Shown here: positions 18,443 through 27,374 of the stretch, piece by piece
How the letters are laid out: each line of letters opens with the position of its first letter
How positions within the stretch are numbered: the first letter of the stretch is position 1
Source of the DNA: Ignavibacteriales bacterium
Lineage (GTDB): Bacteria > Bacteroidota > Ignavibacteria > Ignavibacteriales > SURF-24
Direction of reading: 5' to 3'
Length of the DNA stretch: 64,000 bases
Assembly: GCA_026390815.1 (NCBI GenBank)
Contig: JAPLFH010000012.1
Span: 151,689 to 215,688 of the forward strand
Notes under the pieces: model-generated
Database searches by the model: none
The model's input: only the letters and a program-made list of their open reading frames with translations
Told to the model about the DNA's origin: nothing
Made by a program: the position numbers and the translations under genes

Positions 18443-19495
18443 TCAGGAGATTGGAGACAAGTCAGGATTTGGTTTCATGGAATCGCCCCTTGACCAGGAA
18501 ACTTTTCTGCCTAACGATGCAAGGATGCGTTGAATCTTAACGGTACCGTGAATTGGATCATCGATGAGATTGTGTTTCTTAGGATATATTTTATATTTTT
18601 CCCGGTAGATTTTTGGTGTAAAATTAGGCATTACAATGTTTGCCCCAACTTGCAATGCTTTTTCTCTACCAAGTGAATCGATTGTAGCAATTGCAGTTGT
18701 AGCCGGAATGTGAGTATTCTTTAAAAGTATTCTGCCTATTGCAATTGTTTTTAAAGTTAATTCAACGCTTCCAATTGATTTATTCCAATAAGGAGTATTC
18801 GGCGAAGGTACAAACGGACTAAAAGAAGCCATATCTACATCTAATTTTTTACAGAGCAGCAAATCATCAGCAATATCTTCTGTAGTTTGGAACGGTAAGC
18901 CAATCAAATTTCCACTACCAACCTGAAATCCAATTGATTTTAGAAATTCTATGTGTTCAAGTCGGTCTTGCACTTTTTGGGATTGGTGATAGATTGAGTA
19001 AAGTTTTGGATTTGCCGTTTCGTGCTTAAGCAAATATCTATCTGCACCGGCATATTTCCATGTTTTGTATTCTTCAAATTCCCGTTCACCTAAACTTAAA
19101 GTAACTGCAACATCCGCATCTTGCTTAATTGAATAAATTATATATGCAATTTTATCAGTATCGAAAGCAAAATCTTCACCACTTTGAATTACAATTGTAC
19201 CTATCCCAATATTAGAAATAATTTTGGCGGTTTCAATAATTTCATCCGGCTGCATTCTGTAGCGTTCAAGTTCATTATTTCCATTTCGGATTCCGCAATA
19301 AAGGCAATCCTGTTCGCAGAAGTTAGAAATTTCAATTATTCCTCTAAGATGAACTTCATCACCACAATATTGTTTACGAACTTCATCTGCTTTTTCAAAA
19401 AGACGTCTGGTATCTCTGAAATCAGATAACTCAAGAAGATAAATTATTTCTTCTCTTGTTAATTCATTTTTATTTAATATACTTTCTAATTCCAT
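18443..19495 (-). CDS. hydE: Radical SAM enzyme, [FeFe]-hydrogenase maturase HydE type
   Basis: The 350-residue protein has the radical SAM motif CEQDCLYC (about residues 59-66), preceded by LRGIIEISNF and followed by GIRNGNNELERYRMQPDEI, which together are characteristic of HydE. Other HydE-like stretches are IVIQSGED, GADRYLLKHETANP and SGNLIGLPFQT. HydE acts on a cysteine-bound iron precursor during H-cluster assembly and belongs to the BioB/ThiH superfamily. No hydrogenase structural gene, hydF or hydG lies in this window, so either they are elsewhere or this is a HydE-like paralogue with another role. The start overlaps nothing, and the gene reads toward the TPR lipoprotein. Confidence 0.75.
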   Translation of the reverse strand: MELESILNKNELTREEIIYLLELSDFRDTRRLFEKADEVRKQYCGDEVHLRGIIEISNFCEQDCLYCGIRNGNNELERYRMQPDEIIETAKIISNIGIGTIVIQSGEDFAFDTDKIAYIIYSIKQDADVAVTLSLGEREFEEYKTWKYAGADRYLLKHETANPKLYSIYHQSQKVQDRLEHIEFLKSIGFQVGSGNLIGLPFQTTEDIADDLLLCKKLDVDMASFSPFVPSPNTPYWNKSIGSVELTLKTIAIGRILLKNTHIPATTAIATIDSLGREKALQVGANIVMPNFTPKIYREKYKIYPKKHNLIDDPIHGTVKIQRILASLGRKVSWSRGDSMKPNPDLSPIS

Positions 19496-19528
19496 AACAA
19501 TAGTTAAAAGTAAACGTCTCTTTCTCCG

Positions 19529-19609
19529 TTAATAAACCACTAAAGCAAAACACAATAATCCTGCCATAAGAGTTAAAACATAATAATTCAAAAAAATCAA
19601 GCATTTCAT
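19529..19609 (-). CDS. Possible 26-residue single-helix membrane peptide
   Basis: An ORF starting ATG at 19609 reads MKCLIFLNYYVLTLMAGLLC and ends FALVVY: one hydrophobic segment throughout. It lies 33 bp upstream of hydE on the same strand. No ribosome site is evident, and a short hydrophobic ORF in AT-rich DNA can arise by chance. Confidence 0.2.
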   Translation of the reverse strand: MKCLIFLNYYVLTLMAGLLCFALVVY

Positions 19610-19710
19610 TTTGGATTTCTTAAATGAGAGAATCTTTTCTTTCAAACTGTGTTTTTTTTCTTAAATGGAATAGAATTAATTAACTGGAAGTTGCTTTTAG
19701 ACTGGAAAAA

Positions 19711-19737
19711 AAAGCCCCGCCATATTGGAGGGGCTTT
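19711..19737 (-). terminator. Rho-independent terminator after the T9SS protein gene
   Basis: An 8-bp stem (AAAGCCCC at 19711-19718 with GGGGCTTT at 19730-19737), followed on the minus strand by a run of T, 25 bp beyond the stop at 19762. Confidence 0.85.
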
Positions 19738-19761
19738 CTAAAATGAATGTAAAATTAAGGT

Positions 19762-21909
19762 TTACTTAACTAAAATCATTTTCTTCGTGCCTGTAAAGTT
19801 AGTTCCATCAACACCCTTTACACTGATTGAGTAGAAGTATATTCCACTGTTGAAATTAACAGCATTAAAATTAACTTCGTGAATTCCTGCAGCAAAATTG
19901 CCATTAACTAAGCTGGCAACTTCTTCACCAATAATGCTAAATACTTTTAAGCTTACTTTTGAATCTGATGGTAAGGCAAACTTAATTAATGTATTTGGGT
20001 TAAAAGGATTTGGATAATTTTGTAACAAAGCAAATTCTGTTGGAACAGAATTTACAACCGCTTCAGTAGTGCCAACTGTTTTTTTGGCTCCACTGTAATC
20101 AACCTGAACTAATTTGTAAGTATAAGTTCCGTTGCTCAAATTATTATCAGCAAACTGATATGATTTCTTTTCATTGGTTGTACCAAAACCAGGAATGAAT
20201 TTTACCATTTCACTATTTCTGTAAACTTCAAATCCTCTGTTGTTCAATTCAGAAGCTGTTTGCCAGTTTAATGAAACAACATTTCCTTTAACTACTGACG
20301 CAAAGGATGCTAGTTCTACTGGAACAATTGCTAGAAAATCTGTAAAAAACCTGGGCTGTAATTGATACCCAGCAGCTGGATTTGTAGAACTGAATTGAGT
20401 AATAACTCCACGAATATCACTTGGCCAGGATGGCTCTAAATTACCATCTATGTCTGTATCGCTATCGATCCTAACAATAATGGTATCGGTACCAGTCACG
20501 CAAGTCAAATTTGCACTTCCAGATGTTGGCCAATTACCAGAAACTTTTGTTAGATTTTTAAAAAGTACAAACTCTGCTTCATAATCTTCCGGAGTTGCTT
20601 TAAATTGTGCTAAGGTAAGTTCTTGCTCAATAGGTAAAGCGGCACTGTCTTTATAAACTACAACATCTGTATCAGTTAAAGGAGTAATTTCTGTTAAACC
20701 ATTATAATGATCAATGAAACCAGTGATGCCAACACTATCTCCTAAACTAAGCGCTGGGCTTAACAAACCACTTTTAAAAGTAGCAATACCAGCAGTACCA
20801 TCCCATATATAGTAGGAACGGTTAGAGGTTTGATAATTAGGAGTGAATACTACTCCTTTAACGTATACAGTATCAGTTTTTCTATCAGGGATGTTATCAG
20901 CATTCAAATCTTCACGCGCTTGAATGATATCTAAAGCATTAACTTTAAATGCAGCAATGCCATTATTAGAAACTAATTGATAAATAATAAATGAATCATC
21001 TGTTGGATTAACTTTAACTGTAACATCCGCAGTTGCATTTGCATTTGCATTATAAACGTTAGTTAAAGAAAGCGTTAGAAAGTGTTTTGGATATTTTTCA
21101 GAAGTTGTAATATCATAAACCAACATGGTCAATCCAAAAGTTGCATCATTTCTTCCAATGACAGCAACATATTTCCTTCCTGCTCGTTCAAAATATTTTA
21201 CACTATGCCAACCGGAAGCAATTACACCTGTGTTGATAGTATCTACATTAGCTCCGGTTCCATCAATATGTATTGTTGGGGTTCCAGCTCCATTTACCCA
21301 GAATCCACCTTCCTGATTATCAGCGATCGGTGAAATACCTCCTCTGGCAAGACCTGCTGCAGAAAGTGATATATCTGTTGCTGGTGCAAAAACTGTCCCA
21401 TCAACCGTAGAAAAAACATAAATAACATTGCTTGAACTACCACTACAATAAATTTTTGTAGTCACACCAGAACCAGTTACCTGGAAAGCATCACCAGCAC
21501 GTTGCGCAACAGCTCCTGACCATGCAACAGTTGGTACTGCTGCTTCATTAGCCCACTGATAAAGTTTTAACTCCCCTGCCGCTAAGGCTAAATTACACGC
21601 ATAAATTTTTCCATCTGCTGTAACGCGGACTAAATTTAAATTGAATGTTCCACCAGAAACACCGGTCATATCCAAAGTTCCAAGCTCTTCTCCAGATAGT
21701 GCATTTAGAATATGGATTGCGTATGGAGTTGTTTTACTTGCAACAAGTAAATGTCCAGTAACAGGATTTACAGCAAGGGCTCGGAAACTATTATCGTTTG
21801 CGAGCCAAGGATATGCGCCAGCACTTTTTTCCCACAATTTTGTGTACTGTGCATTACTGAACCCAACCACTAACAATAGCGTAATTAAAACAAGGAATAA
21901 TTTTTTCAT
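19762..21909 (-). CDS. T9SS-exported protein with DUF4623-like N-terminal domain
   Basis: A 715-residue secreted protein. A signal peptide MKKLFLVLITLLLVVGFSNA ends before Gln21. Residues about 21-330 have WLANDNSFRALAVNPVTGHL and similar blade-like stretches (HILNALSGEELGTLDMTG), resembling the DUF4623 beta-propeller-like domain. Residues about 335-530 contain YIWDGTAGIATF and a metal-loop-like DLNADNIPDRK, and the following region (NRGFEVYRNSEMVKF) is an Fn3-like domain. The C-terminal 80 residues are a type IX sorting domain starting NYPNPFNPNTLIKFALP and ending with KKMILVK. It is expected to cross the outer membrane and be attached or released there. A GGAGG site precedes the ATG. Function is not known. 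Confidence 0.8.
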   Translation of the reverse strand: MKKLFLVLITLLLVVGFSNAQYTKLWEKSAGAYPWLANDNSFRALAVNPVTGHLLVASKTTPYAIHILNALSGEELGTLDMTGVSGGTFNLNLVRVTADGKIYACNLALAAGELKLYQWANEAAVPTVAWSGAVAQRAGDAFQVTGSGVTTKIYCSGSSSNVIYVFSTVDGTVFAPATDISLSAAGLARGGISPIADNQEGGFWVNGAGTPTIHIDGTGANVDTINTGVIASGWHSVKYFERAGRKYVAVIGRNDATFGLTMLVYDITTSEKYPKHFLTLSLTNVYNANANATADVTVKVNPTDDSFIIYQLVSNNGIAAFKVNALDIIQAREDLNADNIPDRKTDTVYVKGVVFTPNYQTSNRSYYIWDGTAGIATFKSGLLSPALSLGDSVGITGFIDHYNGLTEITPLTDTDVVVYKDSAALPIEQELTLAQFKATPEDYEAEFVLFKNLTKVSGNWPTSGSANLTCVTGTDTIIVRIDSDTDIDGNLEPSWPSDIRGVITQFSSTNPAAGYQLQPRFFTDFLAIVPVELASFASVVKGNVVSLNWQTASELNNRGFEVYRNSEMVKFIPGFGTTNEKKSYQFADNNLSNGTYTYKLVQVDYSGAKKTVGTTEAVVNSVPTEFALLQNYPNPFNPNTLIKFALPSDSKVSLKVFSIIGEEVASLVNGNFAAGIHEVNFNAVNFNSGIYFYSISVKGVDGTNFTGTKKMILVK

Positions 21910-22055
21910 TGGACCTCCAAATTAATGTTAATAAAAAGTTTTTTTAGAAATGTTTTCATCAAAAATTAGAACTTGTGGATGGTTAATAAATCTGAGACTA
22001 ACCTAAATAATAGCAATTAATAAAGCAAATTAATTTTGCTTATTATCGGTTTTAA

Positions 22056-22997
22056 TTACTCTACAGCGCTTTCAATAATTTCAACAAAAGAGTCTTCTGT
22101 ATTAATCTTATACTTTATTCCAAATGCAATTGTTATGTTGTCTTTTATATGTCCATGTTGGAAATTATAAATGATTGGAATCTTTAATTTCCCAAAGTAA
22201 TCGTTAATAACTTCATTTAATGTTAATGATTTTTTAGATTGATCAGTTTCAAAGCAATCCACAAATCTTCCTATAATAACTCCCTTAATCTGCTCTAATA
22301 TTCCAGCAAGTTTTAATTGATTTAACATTCTATCAACTCGGTACGGGGCTTCCCCAATTTCTTCAAAGACAACAAGTTTATCTTCAAATGATGGAAAATA
22401 TTCTGTCCCCATTAGTGAAACCAACAGACAAAGATTGCCACCGAGTAATTCACCTTGAGCTTTACCAGGACGAAGAATATTAAATTTTTCATTGTCTGGA
22501 TTTTTAACTTTTCCAAACTTTTTATTTGAAGTTATCAATGCCCAGAACATTTCTTCTGTAAACTTGCTAACTTCTCCACCAAAATCTACAGCCACCATAG
22601 GACCAGCAAAAGTGATTAAACCAGCTTTCTTGTAAAATGCCATCTGGAGTGCAGTTATATCACTATAGCCAACAAATATTTTAGGATATTTTTTTATTAA
22701 ATTATAATCGATTTTGTCAAGTAATCTTGGTGAGCCATATCCTCCGCGTATACAAATTATTGCTTTTACTTCCTTTTTGCTAAACATATAATGAAGATCA
22801 GCAACCCTTTGTTCATCACTACCAGCTAAATAGCCAATATTTTGTCCAACATTGCTACCAACTTCTATCTGGTACCCTAAACCTTCAAGGTATCTAACAC
22901 CTTTTTCAATTTTTGTCAGATCGTCGGGGGTTGATGCTGGCGAAACGATACCAATTAGATCCCCTTTGTTCAATTTAGAAGGTTTCAATATTTTCAT
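22056..22997 (-). CDS. LD-carboxypeptidase, peptidase family S66
   Basis: A 313-residue protein of the LD-carboxypeptidase (muramoyltetrapeptide carboxypeptidase) family. It starts KPSKLNKGDLIGIVSPAS, typical of S66. The nucleophile elbow is ICIRGGYGSPRLLD with the catalytic Ser, and the Glu-His partners appear in VVFEEIGEAPYR and NFQHGHIKDN. These Ser-Glu-His enzymes remove the terminal D-Ala from peptidoglycan tetrapeptides in cell-wall recycling; other members act on antibiotics or peptides (MccF type), which cannot be excluded. No signal peptide, so it is cytoplasmic. It stands between two unrelated genes. Confidence 0.88.
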   Translation of the reverse strand: MKILKPSKLNKGDLIGIVSPASTPDDLTKIEKGVRYLEGLGYQIEVGSNVGQNIGYLAGSDEQRVADLHYMFSKKEVKAIICIRGGYGSPRLLDKIDYNLIKKYPKIFVGYSDITALQMAFYKKAGLITFAGPMVAVDFGGEVSKFTEEMFWALITSNKKFGKVKNPDNEKFNILRPGKAQGELLGGNLCLLVSLMGTEYFPSFEDKLVVFEEIGEAPYRVDRMLNQLKLAGILEQIKGVIIGRFVDCFETDQSKKSLTLNEVINDYFGKLKIPIIYNFQHGHIKDNITIAFGIKYKINTEDSFVEIIESAVE

Positions 22998-23113
22998 ATC
23001 CCCTCCGGACAGTTAAAATAAGATTATTAAATTTAGCCGTTAAAATAAAAATTCTTATCCCACTTTGCAAATATGATTTTTCAATCCTGGTTTAACCAGT
23101 AACAGAACAATCC

Positions 23114-23935
23114 TCATCTCCCATTTTCTAATATACAATCGTGCCGCTTCCACTCTATCAATTTTGATTTTATAAAATCGATAACCAATGAATGTTCTTT
23201 AGTACCACTTGATTCCACTTTAAAAGGTACTCCAAATGAAATGTATACAATCTTAGTTGAATCTATTTTACCAAACTCTTTAATTATTTTACCATTACCC
23301 CAGGCATCGGTTACTAATGCAATTGGAACCACATATGCATCAGTTTTTTTTGCTAATTTAATTCCCATTGTATTAAAGGAAGCTGCATCAAAAACAGAAC
23401 TTCTTGTCCGCTGTGGAAAAATTATAATCGATCTTCCCCTTTTAATATTTTCTTCACCCTGATTAATTACATGTATAAAATCTTCACGTGGATTACTTCT
23501 TCCAACTACTATCGGATTTCTACTTTTTAATAGAGTACCAAAGAAAGGAACATTTAGTAACTCCTGCTTCACAACAAAAGTAACATCCTTTTGCGGTTGA
23601 ATTAATAATGGAAGTACACTTGTTTCTAAAGTGCTCATATGGTTGGAAATAAATATGGCAGGACCTTCAAATCCTGAAATGTTTTTTAAACCCGATATAT
23701 CAAATTTTATCCCAGCTTTTTCCAACCCACGCATAACACCCAAACTTGACTCTACCCATTCTTTATTTCCATAATTATTTTGTTTAGCGAGTTTTCCACC
23801 TCGAAGCACTATACCAATGAGATGAATAAAAAAATTTACTGCGGTACCTTTTAAAAAATGAGCGTTACTTTCCGAAGATGTTTTGTATACATCTTCCTGG
23901 GTTAATATTAAATTTTTGTAGATGTTATTTATCAA
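23114..23935 (-). CDS. PlsC-like acyltransferase with altered catalytic motif
   Basis: A 273-residue protein of the PlsC/LPLAT superfamily. Motif 1 is ISNHMSTLET, so the usual HX4D appears as HX4E (His-Met-Ser-Thr-Leu-Glu). Motif 2 is SRNPIVVGRSNPREDF and motif 3 is IIFPQRTRS, a variant of FPEGTRS; motif 4 is VPIALVTDAWG. PlsC enzymes transfer an acyl chain to lysophosphatidate or related acceptors at the inner membrane. The changes in motifs 1 and 3 suggest a specialised acceptor rather than the main LPA acyltransferase. The start context is unclear and the upstream gap is only 65 bp from a divergent gene. Confidence 0.7.
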   Translation of the reverse strand: MINNIYKNLILTQEDVYKTSSESNAHFLKGTAVNFFIHLIGIVLRGGKLAKQNNYGNKEWVESSLGVMRGLEKAGIKFDISGLKNISGFEGPAIFISNHMSTLETSVLPLLIQPQKDVTFVVKQELLNVPFFGTLLKSRNPIVVGRSNPREDFIHVINQGEENIKRGRSIIIFPQRTRSSVFDAASFNTMGIKLAKKTDAYVVPIALVTDAWGNGKIIKEFGKIDSTKIVYISFGVPFKVESSGTKEHSLVIDFIKSKLIEWKRHDCILENGR

Positions 23936-24072
23936 GAAAATTAAATGTTATTTATTGTTGGCAAAAATAGCAAATATCAATCATTAAAAAAATTTTATTT
24001 ATGTGTTTGATATTTCCGCTTCTTATTCCTTATTTTGGCACACATATATCCGAAAATTATCTGGAGCTTAAT

Positions 24073-25377
24073 ATGGCACAAACCAAAAATGAAAAAGGTA
24101 TTTTCAGATCTTTTTCTAAAAATTTCTGGACTGTTATTACGATGGAATTTTTTGAAAGAGGTTCATATTATGGTGTAATGTCAGTTCTTTCAGTATACCT
24201 TGTAATGAGTGTAAATGAAGGTGGATTAGGTTTTAGTAAAGAAAGTGTTGGAATAATTAAAAGTACTATAACTCCCCTATTATACTTCTTGCCAATTTTA
24301 TCAGGAGCCATCGCAGAAAGGTTCGGCTACCGTAAAACTTTAATGTTTGCTTTTACAGTAATGAGCGTTGGTTATTTTCTAACAAGTATGGTAACATCAT
24401 ATACATTAGTCTTTCTAAGTTTACTTCTGATGGTTATTGGGGCTGGCTTTTTCAAACCTATAATTTCCGGAACAATTGCCCGCTCAACGGATGAAAAAAA
24501 TTCAACCGTTGGATTTGGTATATTCTACTGGTCGATAAATTTAGGTGCCTTTATTTTCCCTCTATTTCTTATTCCAATATTAAAAAATATTTCTTGGTCT
24601 TATATTTTTTTAATGGCAGCCGTTGGAACTGGCTGGCTTCTTATTCTAAACTTTTTTGTTTATAAAGAACCAGCTAAACCAGCAAGTACAAAAAGTGTTT
24701 TAGAAGTTTTGAAAGGAGCAGTTTTAGTACTTAAAGATTTTAGATTCATTCTTATGATAGTAATTTATTCTGGTTTTTGGATTCTCTATTTTCAGATGTT
24801 TGATACGGTATTATGGTATTTAAAAGAACACGTAGAAATGAAACAAGTAAACAGTTTCGTAAATTCATTTCTATCGCTCTTTATGTCAAATCCCGCATGG
24901 AAGTTTGATGCGGAACATGTTACAGTGATTAATGCGGGAACAATCATACTTCTCCAAATAGTTATATCGAATATTGTAAAGCATACCAAAGCTCTTCCTA
25001 CAATGATCATTGGAATTGGATTAGGAACTATTGGAATGGGAATTTTAGCCATCTCTACCAACGCATGGGTTTTTATAGCTGGTATAATAATTTTTTCAAT
25101 TGGAGAAATGACAGCTCATCCAAAATATATAAGTTATGTTGGATTAATTGCTCCCCCGGATAAGAAAGCCCTTTACCTGGGTTATGCTTTCCTTTATGGA
25201 GTTTTAGGAAGTGGAATCGGTGGTGTTTTAGGTGCTAATCTTTATGTTCATTTTGTTGATAAATTAAATCAACCCGGTACACTATGGCTAATTTTCTCGA
25301 TGATTGGAGTTGTTACAATTGTTGGGCTTCTTCTATTCAATAAATTCCTGGCACCAAAACAAGGTGTAAAAAACTGA
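24073..25377 (+). CDS. Proton-dependent oligopeptide transporter (POT/PTR2-like MFS)
   Basis: The internal ATG at 24073 (MAQTKNEKGIFRSFSKNFW) is preferred over the open frame from 24001, whose extra 24 residues do not resemble the family; this gives 434 residues. The first helix carries MEFFERGSYYGVM, matching the ExxERxxYYG proton-coupling motif of POT transporters. The cytoplasmic loop GAIAERFGYRKT follows, and GAGFFKPIISGTIAR and FGIFYWSINLGAFIFP are further POT-like stretches. About 11-12 hydrophobic segments are visible. These transporters import di- and tripeptides using the proton gradient. It ends before a bidirectional terminator shared with the tRNA cluster. Confidence 0.85.
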   Translation: MAQTKNEKGIFRSFSKNFWTVITMEFFERGSYYGVMSVLSVYLVMSVNEGGLGFSKESVGIIKSTITPLLYFLPILSGAIAERFGYRKTLMFAFTVMSVGYFLTSMVTSYTLVFLSLLLMVIGAGFFKPIISGTIARSTDEKNSTVGFGIFYWSINLGAFIFPLFLIPILKNISWSYIFLMAAVGTGWLLILNFFVYKEPAKPASTKSVLEVLKGAVLVLKDFRFILMIVIYSGFWILYFQMFDTVLWYLKEHVEMKQVNSFVNSFLSLFMSNPAWKFDAEHVTVINAGTIILLQIVISNIVKHTKALPTMIIGIGLGTIGMGILAISTNAWVFIAGIIIFSIGEMTAHPKYISYVGLIAPPDKKALYLGYAFLYGVLGSGIGGVLGANLYVHFVDKLNQPGTLWLIFSMIGVVTIVGLLLFNKFLAPKQGVKN

Positions 25378-25413
25378 TTTCCTTTTACTAAATCTTAAAC
25401 TACTTTAGGAAAT

Positions 25414-25451
25414 AAAAAAGCCCTGAAGAGAAAATCTTCAAGGCTTTTTTT
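25414..25451. terminator. Bidirectional terminator between POT transporter and tRNA cluster
   Basis: A long imperfect stem with AAAAAAGCC and TGAAGA pairing with TCTTCA and GGCTTTTTT across a 5-base GAAAA loop. A-runs and T-runs on both sides allow function in both directions, and it lies between the convergent transporter and tRNA-Glu. Confidence 0.8.
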
Positions 25452-25452
25452 G

Positions 25453-25524
25453 TGACCCCAACGGGACTCGAACCCATATTATCGCCGTGAAAGGGCGGTG
25501 TCCTAACCATTAGACGATGGGGCC
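25453..25524 (-). tRNA. tRNA-Glu (TTC)
   Basis: 72 bases. Acceptor GGCCCCA/TGGGGTC with one G-T pair; anticodon stem CCGCC/GGCGA-type with loop CTTTCAC, giving anticodon TTC; T arm GGGTTCGAGTCCC. CCA not encoded. Last gene of a four-tRNA cluster read Pro-Arg-His-Glu. Confidence 0.96.
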
Positions 25525-25539
25525 ATCAAAATATTTTTG

Positions 25540-25614
25540 GGTGAGTAAAGGGAATTGAACCCTTGACCCCCAGGGCCACAACCTGGTGCTCTAACCAACT
25601 GAGCTATACTCACC
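25540..25614 (-). tRNA. tRNA-His (GTG)
   Basis: 75 bases including the extra 5' G that pairs with C73, a hallmark of tRNA-His. Acceptor GTGAGTA/TACTCAC; anticodon stem CCAGG/CCTGG with loop TTGTGGC, giving anticodon GTG; T arm GGGTTCAATTCCC. CCA not encoded. Confidence 0.96.
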
Positions 25615-25627
25615 GTATTCAACTGGG

Positions 25628-25701
<74 letters not shown>

Positions 25702-25739
25702 TCAATTTGGCTTCTCATTATAAAAATAACATTTTCTTG

Positions 25740-25814
25740 TCGGGGCGGCAGGATTCGAACCTGCGACCTCCTGGTCCCAAACCAGGCGCGATAACCGGAC
25801 TACGCTACGCCCCG
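25740..25814 (-). tRNA. tRNA-Pro (TGG)
   Basis: 75 bases. Acceptor CGGGGCG/CGCCCCG; anticodon stem CCTGG/CCAGG with loop TTTGGGA, giving anticodon TGG; T arm GCAGGTTCGAATCCTGC. First gene of the cluster; a decayed relative lies 30 bp upstream. Confidence 0.96.
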
Positions 25815-25844
25815 TTTATCTTTTTTTTATTCTATCACTATTTT

Positions 25845-25892
25845 TATGAACCTTAGACCTTCCCGATCTTAAATCGGGACGCGATAACCGGG
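25845..25892 (-). pseudogene. Partial tRNA-Pro-like remnant
   Basis: On the minus strand CCGGTTATCGCG matches the D-arm end of the adjacent tRNA-Pro exactly. A perfect hairpin then replaces its anticodon arm (CCCGA/TCGGG, loop TTTAAGA, formally anticodon TAA). It is followed by AGGTC, identical to the variable region, and AAGGTTCATAA, resembling the T-arm start. The acceptor arm and the T-arm 3' half are absent, so it cannot be a functional tRNA. Confidence 0.5.
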
Positions 25893-26147
25893 TTAATTTA
25901 ACTATCTTCATTTTTGCATCGTATTCGAATCTTTTCCTGTTCTTTACTCAGTAACCATCCTTCTTCGGGCGTTAACTAAAAGCCGAAGTTTACAAAAGCA
26001 TAATACTCTTGTTATATAAAAATCAATTCAAGGAACATAAAAATTAGGTTATAAAGATATGACTAATATGGTTATTATGCAATTCAGTTTATTATAATTT
26101 TACTTAATTTATTTGTAATTTTGAATCACAAAAATAAAATCATAAGA
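25893..26147. other. Intergenic stretch between tRNA remnant and Lol-type operon
   Basis: No gene seen. A TAATTTTG hexamer-like -7 element lies at 26115-26122, just upstream of the first permease start, but its -33 partner is not clear. Confidence 0.4.
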
Positions 26148-27374
26148 ATGAATTTCCCTTTTTTCATAGCTAATAGATTTTCTCTTTCGAAGAAAAATTC
26201 GAGATTTCTTTCTCTAATTGGTATAATTACAATTGTTGGGATTGCAATTGGAGTAGCTACTCTTATACTCACTTTAACAGTTTTAAGCGGATTTAAGGAA
26301 ACAATTAGCCGAAAAATTATCCAACTCAACTCGCATATTCAAATTACTTCCTTTAATAACAGAGTCTTGCCTGATTATAAAATTATCAGACCAGCTTTGG
26401 AGAATAAATTAAAACCATATGTAGAAGGAATTTCACCCTTCGCAAGTAATTTAGCAATTATCAAATCAAAACGAACAACTGATGGCATAATAATAAAGGG
26501 TATTCTTCCAGAATATGATGTATCAAATCTTAAATCATATATAACGGATGGAAGATTAGATTTAACTTATCAAAAATTTCAGCCTTCAATACTTATTGGA
26601 AAAAAGCTTGCTGAAAAATTACAAACTCGATGTGGAGATTTGTTAACAACCTTTACAATTAAGAATAATTCTATTCCTTCTCCGGAAAATCCACCTGGAA
26701 TAAAACAATTTAGAGTTGCTGCAATCTTTGAAAGTGGAATGGCAGAATACGACGATCAATTTGCTTATACCAATCTTTTAACAGCACAAGAAATTTTTGG
26801 AATGACAAATAGTGTAAACGGATACGATATTAAACTCAACAATATTACAAAGATTGACAGTCTGGCAAATAATCTTGGCGATTATCTTGGTTATCCATAT
26901 TATGTCCGGACGATATTTAAAGTTTACCAGAATATTTTCACCTGGATTGATTTACAAAAACGGCTTATCCCAATAGCTCTGATTTTAATAGTTATTGTTG
27001 CTGTCTTCAACATAGTTGGCACTTTGTTAATGATAGTTTTAGAAAGAGCAAATGCTATTGGAATATTAAAATCGATGGGTGCAAAAAACAACCAGGTAAT
27101 TTCAGTCTTTCTTCTTCAGGGAATTTATTTGTCTATCATCGGAATAGTGTTGGGAAATTTAATTGCACTAATTTTAAGTAAATTGCAGCAGGAGTTTAAC
27201 ATAATAAAAATTCCAGAGACGGTTTATTTCATGTCCCAGGCACCAGTTGTAATAGAGTGGCAAAGTTATTTAATTATTTCGGTGGCAACATTAATACTCT
27301 GTATACTCGCTTCGATAATTCCAAGCTATATTGGAAGTAAATTTTCTCCAATTTCAACATTGAGATTTAATTAA
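26148..27374 (+). CDS. Lipoprotein-releasing ABC permease, LolC/LolE family (first copy)
   Basis: About 408 residues from the ATG at 26148; the frame is open from a TTG at 26121, but the second Met starts MNFPFFIANRFSLSKK, matching the paralogue downstream (MNFEFFIAKRYLLSKH). Topology is one N-terminal helix (residues 21-45), a periplasmic MacB-like domain (about 50-265), and three C-terminal FtsX helices including IVGTLLMIVLERANAIGILKSMGA. This is the LolC/E plan: with LolD it extracts outer-membrane-destined lipoproteins from the inner membrane. The stop and the next start overlap by one base. Which partner is LolC and which LolE cannot be told from sequence. Confidence 0.85.
   Translation: MNFPFFIANRFSLSKKNSRFLSLIGIITIVGIAIGVATLILTLTVLSGFKETISRKIIQLNSHIQITSFNNRVLPDYKIIRPALENKLKPYVEGISPFASNLAIIKSKRTTDGIIIKGILPEYDVSNLKSYITDGRLDLTYQKFQPSILIGKKLAEKLQTRCGDLLTTFTIKNNSIPSPENPPGIKQFRVAAIFESGMAEYDDQFAYTNLLTAQEIFGMTNSVNGYDIKLNNITKIDSLANNLGDYLGYPYYVRTIFKVYQNIFTWIDLQKRLIPIALILIVIVAVFNIVGTLLMIVLERANAIGILKSMGAKNNQVISVFLLQGIYLSIIGIVLGNLIALILSKLQQEFNIIKIPETVYFMSQAPVVIEWQSYLIISVATLILCILASIIPSYIGSKFSPISTLRFN

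Noticed and set aside
22023..22041. Hairpin AAGCAAA/TTTGCTT after the LD-carboxypeptidase gene
   Set aside because: Low GC stem and no T-run at the right place on the minus strand, so terminator function is doubtful.
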